From Nonomuraea basaltis (GTDB lineage: Bacteria; Actinomycetota; Actinomycetes; Streptosporangiales; Streptosporangiaceae): a stretch of 64,000 bases of DNA. Shown here piece by piece: positions 62,299 through 64,000 of the stretch (positions are counted from its first letter, which is position 1; each line of letters opens with the position of its first letter). Position numbers and translations under genes: made by a program. The DNA is taken from contig NZ_VCJS01000001.1 of assembly GCF_005893125.1 (NCBI RefSeq), forward strand, positions 1 to 64,000, in the 5' to 3' direction. Under the pieces are notes generated by a model that did no database searches, had not been told where the DNA came from, and saw only the letters and a program-made list of their open reading frames with translations.

Positions 62299-63843
62299 CT
62301 AGCACTGTACGGGCTTCAGCCACGAGCACTCGAGGTCGCCCGCCGGGGCGTCGTCCGCCGAGCGGAGCTGGGCGGCGGCGCCGACCGGGTTGGCGCGGGA
62401 GAACTGCGCCAGCCGGACGGCGATCTTGTCCTCGATGTCCTTCGGCGAGCCGGACAGGTACTGGTTCAGCATGATCGAGAAGATCAGCGGCTCGCCCTCG
62501 GCGCTCGTGACGTACCCGGACAGCGACGTCACGCCGGTCAGCGAGCCCGTCTTGGCGTGGACGTTGTTCGCGGCCGGCGTGTTCCGCATCCGGCTGCGCA
62601 GCGTGCCGCCGACGAAGCGGTCGGCGTTGCCGGCGATGGGCAGGGACTCGTACCAGGTCTGGAACCACGGTTTGCCGCGTACGGCGGTCAGCAGCTGCGC
62701 GATCGAGCCGGGCGAGAACCCGTCGCGGCGCGACAGCCCGGACCCGTCCCGCATGTTGATCACCTGAACCCCGTTGGCCTTGGCGAAGTCGGTGCTGACC
62801 TTGAGCCCGGCCGCCCACGTGCCCTGATCGGCGGCCTTGCGGCCCATGGCCTTGGTGAGGATCTCGGCGTGGATGTTGTTGCTCAGCTTCATGAACGGCA
62901 CCAGCAGCTCGCCCAGCGTCATGGACTCGTGCCCGGCCAGCTCCTTCGCCCCTTCCGGCGTCGCGCCCGCCGCGGTCGGCCCGAGCACCTTGACGCCGTG
63001 CTTGGCCAGCGACTTGCGGAACAGCGAGGAGACGTACGCGGTGGGGTCGTCCACGGCCACCCACTCCTGGTACGGGGCGGCCACCGTACCGGTGATCACG
63101 ACCGTCCGCGTGCCGTGCTGCCGCTCGATGAGCACGTTGGTCGCCGAGCCCACGGTGGCCTTGTTGACGATCTTCAGGTAGTCGGTCTCCGGTGTCGTGG
63201 ACACCTTGACCTTGTCGCCGTCGGCGGCCACCGCGACGATCACCGAGCCCGCGTCGTAGTCCCGGTCGGGTGAGGCGGTCAGGGCGGAGATGGGCGCCGC
63301 GTAGTAGGCGGTCTCGTCGTCCCACGACCAGTCGTTGCCGAGCCGCTGGGAGTCGAACCAGGTGTCGTCGGCCACCAGCTTGCCCGTGACGACCTTGATG
63401 CCCGCGGCCGCGACCTTCGCGGCCAGCGCGTCGTAGTCCCCGGCCAGCATGGTCGGGTCGCCGGTGCCGCGCAGCACCAGGTCGCCGGTCAGGATGGAGC
63501 CGGTCTTGCGGCCGGTGTTCAGGACCGTCGTGGGGAAGCGGTAGTCGAGGCCGAGCGTCTCCGCCGCCGCGGCCGAGGTGAACAGCTTGGTGTTGGACGC
63601 CGGGATGAGCAGCTTGCCGGCGTCGGTGGCGTACAGCTCCTCGCCGGTCGCCGCGCTCTTGACCACGACGCCCGCCCTGGCGATCGTGAGCCGCGAGTCG
63701 CTGAGGATCTGGTTGATGTCCTGGGTCAGGTCCGCCACGCCGGCCGAGGGTTCGAGGGCGACAGCGGGGGAGGACGGGCTGGACGCCCACGCGAGGGCCG
63801 CGACGAGCGCGCCCGCGACGAGGGAGGCTGAGGTGCGCCGCAT
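62299..63843 (-). CDS. dacB: D-alanyl-D-alanine carboxypeptidase/endopeptidase (PBP4, S13 family)
   Basis: Trims peptidoglycan peptides outside the membrane. 514 residues with a signal peptide at 1-29 (MRRTSASLVAGALVAALAWASSP). Penicillin-binding motifs: S83-N-T-K86 (SxxK, nucleophile S83), SNN in MKLSNNIHAEIL, and KTG in HAKTGSLTG. The large insertion between the first two motifs is typical of PBP4. ATG 63843 has GGAG upstream. Confidence 0.95.
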   Translation of the reverse strand: MRRTSASLVAGALVAALAWASSPSSPAVALEPSAGVADLTQDINQILSDSRLTIARAGVVVKSAATGEELYATDAGKLLIPASNTKLFTSAAAAETLGLDYRFPTTVLNTGRKTGSILTGDLVLRGTGDPTMLAGDYDALAAKVAAAGIKVVTGKLVADDTWFDSQRLGNDWSWDDETAYYAAPISALTASPDRDYDAGSVIVAVAADGDKVKVSTTPETDYLKIVNKATVGSATNVLIERQHGTRTVVITGTVAAPYQEWVAVDDPTAYVSSLFRKSLAKHGVKVLGPTAAGATPEGAKELAGHESMTLGELLVPFMKLSNNIHAEILTKAMGRKAADQGTWAAGLKVSTDFAKANGVQVINMRDGSGLSRRDGFSPGSIAQLLTAVRGKPWFQTWYESLPIAGNADRFVGGTLRSRMRNTPAANNVHAKTGSLTGVTSLSGYVTSAEGEPLIFSIMLNQYLSGSPKDIEDKIAVRLAQFSRANPVGAAAQLRSADDAPAGDLECSWLKPVQC

Positions 63844-63963
63844 GGGGTCTCCAAAGGACTGGGGGATCGCATGAGAGCATGGATCAGCGCAGTCAGCCTG
63901 TAATCCGCAAATATCCGTATTTATCGCTTCATCGCATCCGCCGGTACGCCACGGCGCGCGGCA

Positions 63964-64000
63964 TCAGAAGGACGGCTGGCCCGACGTCAGCAGGAAGCCG
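63964..64000 (-). CDS. possible C-terminus of an unidentified gene (cut by window edge)
   Basis: In one minus-strand frame the last 11 codons of the window read GFLLTSGQPSF and end at a TGA. This could be the end of a gene lying mainly outside the window. Nothing else supports it; the remaining bases before the carboxypeptidase gene (63844-63963) hold only a modest AT-rich patch that may carry its promoter. Confidence 0.25.
   Translation of the reverse strand, partial: GFLLTSGQPSF

Overview
The window is very GC-rich, uses GTG and TTG starts freely and is densely packed with genes. The gene order etfB-etfA ... cysteine desulfurase, mnmA, metE-like gene, ligA ... gatC-gatA-gatB ... ilvB-ilvN-ilvC is the same as on the Mycobacterium tuberculosis chromosome. 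The window is therefore chromosomal DNA of an actinomycete. The gene families and an intragenic REP-like element suggest the Streptosporangiales (Nonomuraea-like), but that placement is inference. No rRNA, tRNA or CRISPR array was seen.

Layout. 1-4361: end of a membrane protein, a Ser/Thr kinase, etfBA and a small orphan ATPase-fold protein. 4393-8219 (minus): a four-gene operon of an ABC exporter and an OmpR-type two-component system. 8340-10476: an MFS exporter and a TetR regulator with a perfect 22-bp palindrome. 10501-18278: sulfur transfer and tRNA thiolation (cysteine desulfurase, mnmA), a MetE-like protein and ligA. 18571-25663: a GGDEF-EAL protein, the gatCAB amidotransferase and an MFS transporter. 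25708-31072: a tctCBA tricarboxylate transporter divergent from a CitAB-like two-component system. 31165-33159: a VanW-like envelope protein.

33160-37627 is an accessory island. It holds a decayed tyrosine recombinase, an MFS exporter, a cytochrome P450, a 3Fe-4S ferredoxin and a ferredoxin reductase cut down to its N-terminus. 37628-45996: a PQQ-type sugar dehydrogenase, a hydroxyacid dehydrogenase, a second GGDEF-EAL protein, and ilvBNC behind an attenuator with a 16-codon leader peptide. 46074-54098: an ArsR sensor with a complete alpha-5 metal site next to a P1B-4 ATPase, secreted and hydrolase proteins, a SigE-family sigma factor with a membrane partner, a PadR regulator with a siderophore-interacting reductase, and a methionine aminopeptidase. 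54115-60959: a nitrogen-heterocycle module (adenine deaminase, PucR regulator, amidohydrolase, NMT1-type ABC importer with two permeases). 61324-63843: a CAP-domain protein and a DacB-type carboxypeptidase.

The core genes cover electron transfer, tRNA modification and charging, DNA ligation and branched-chain amino acid synthesis. The accessory genes are mostly regulator-plus-transporter pairs, and several have visible operator palindromes. The best candidates for undescribed biology are the PucR/NMT1 heterocycle cluster and the P450 island. The best-supported regulatory finding is the ilv leader.
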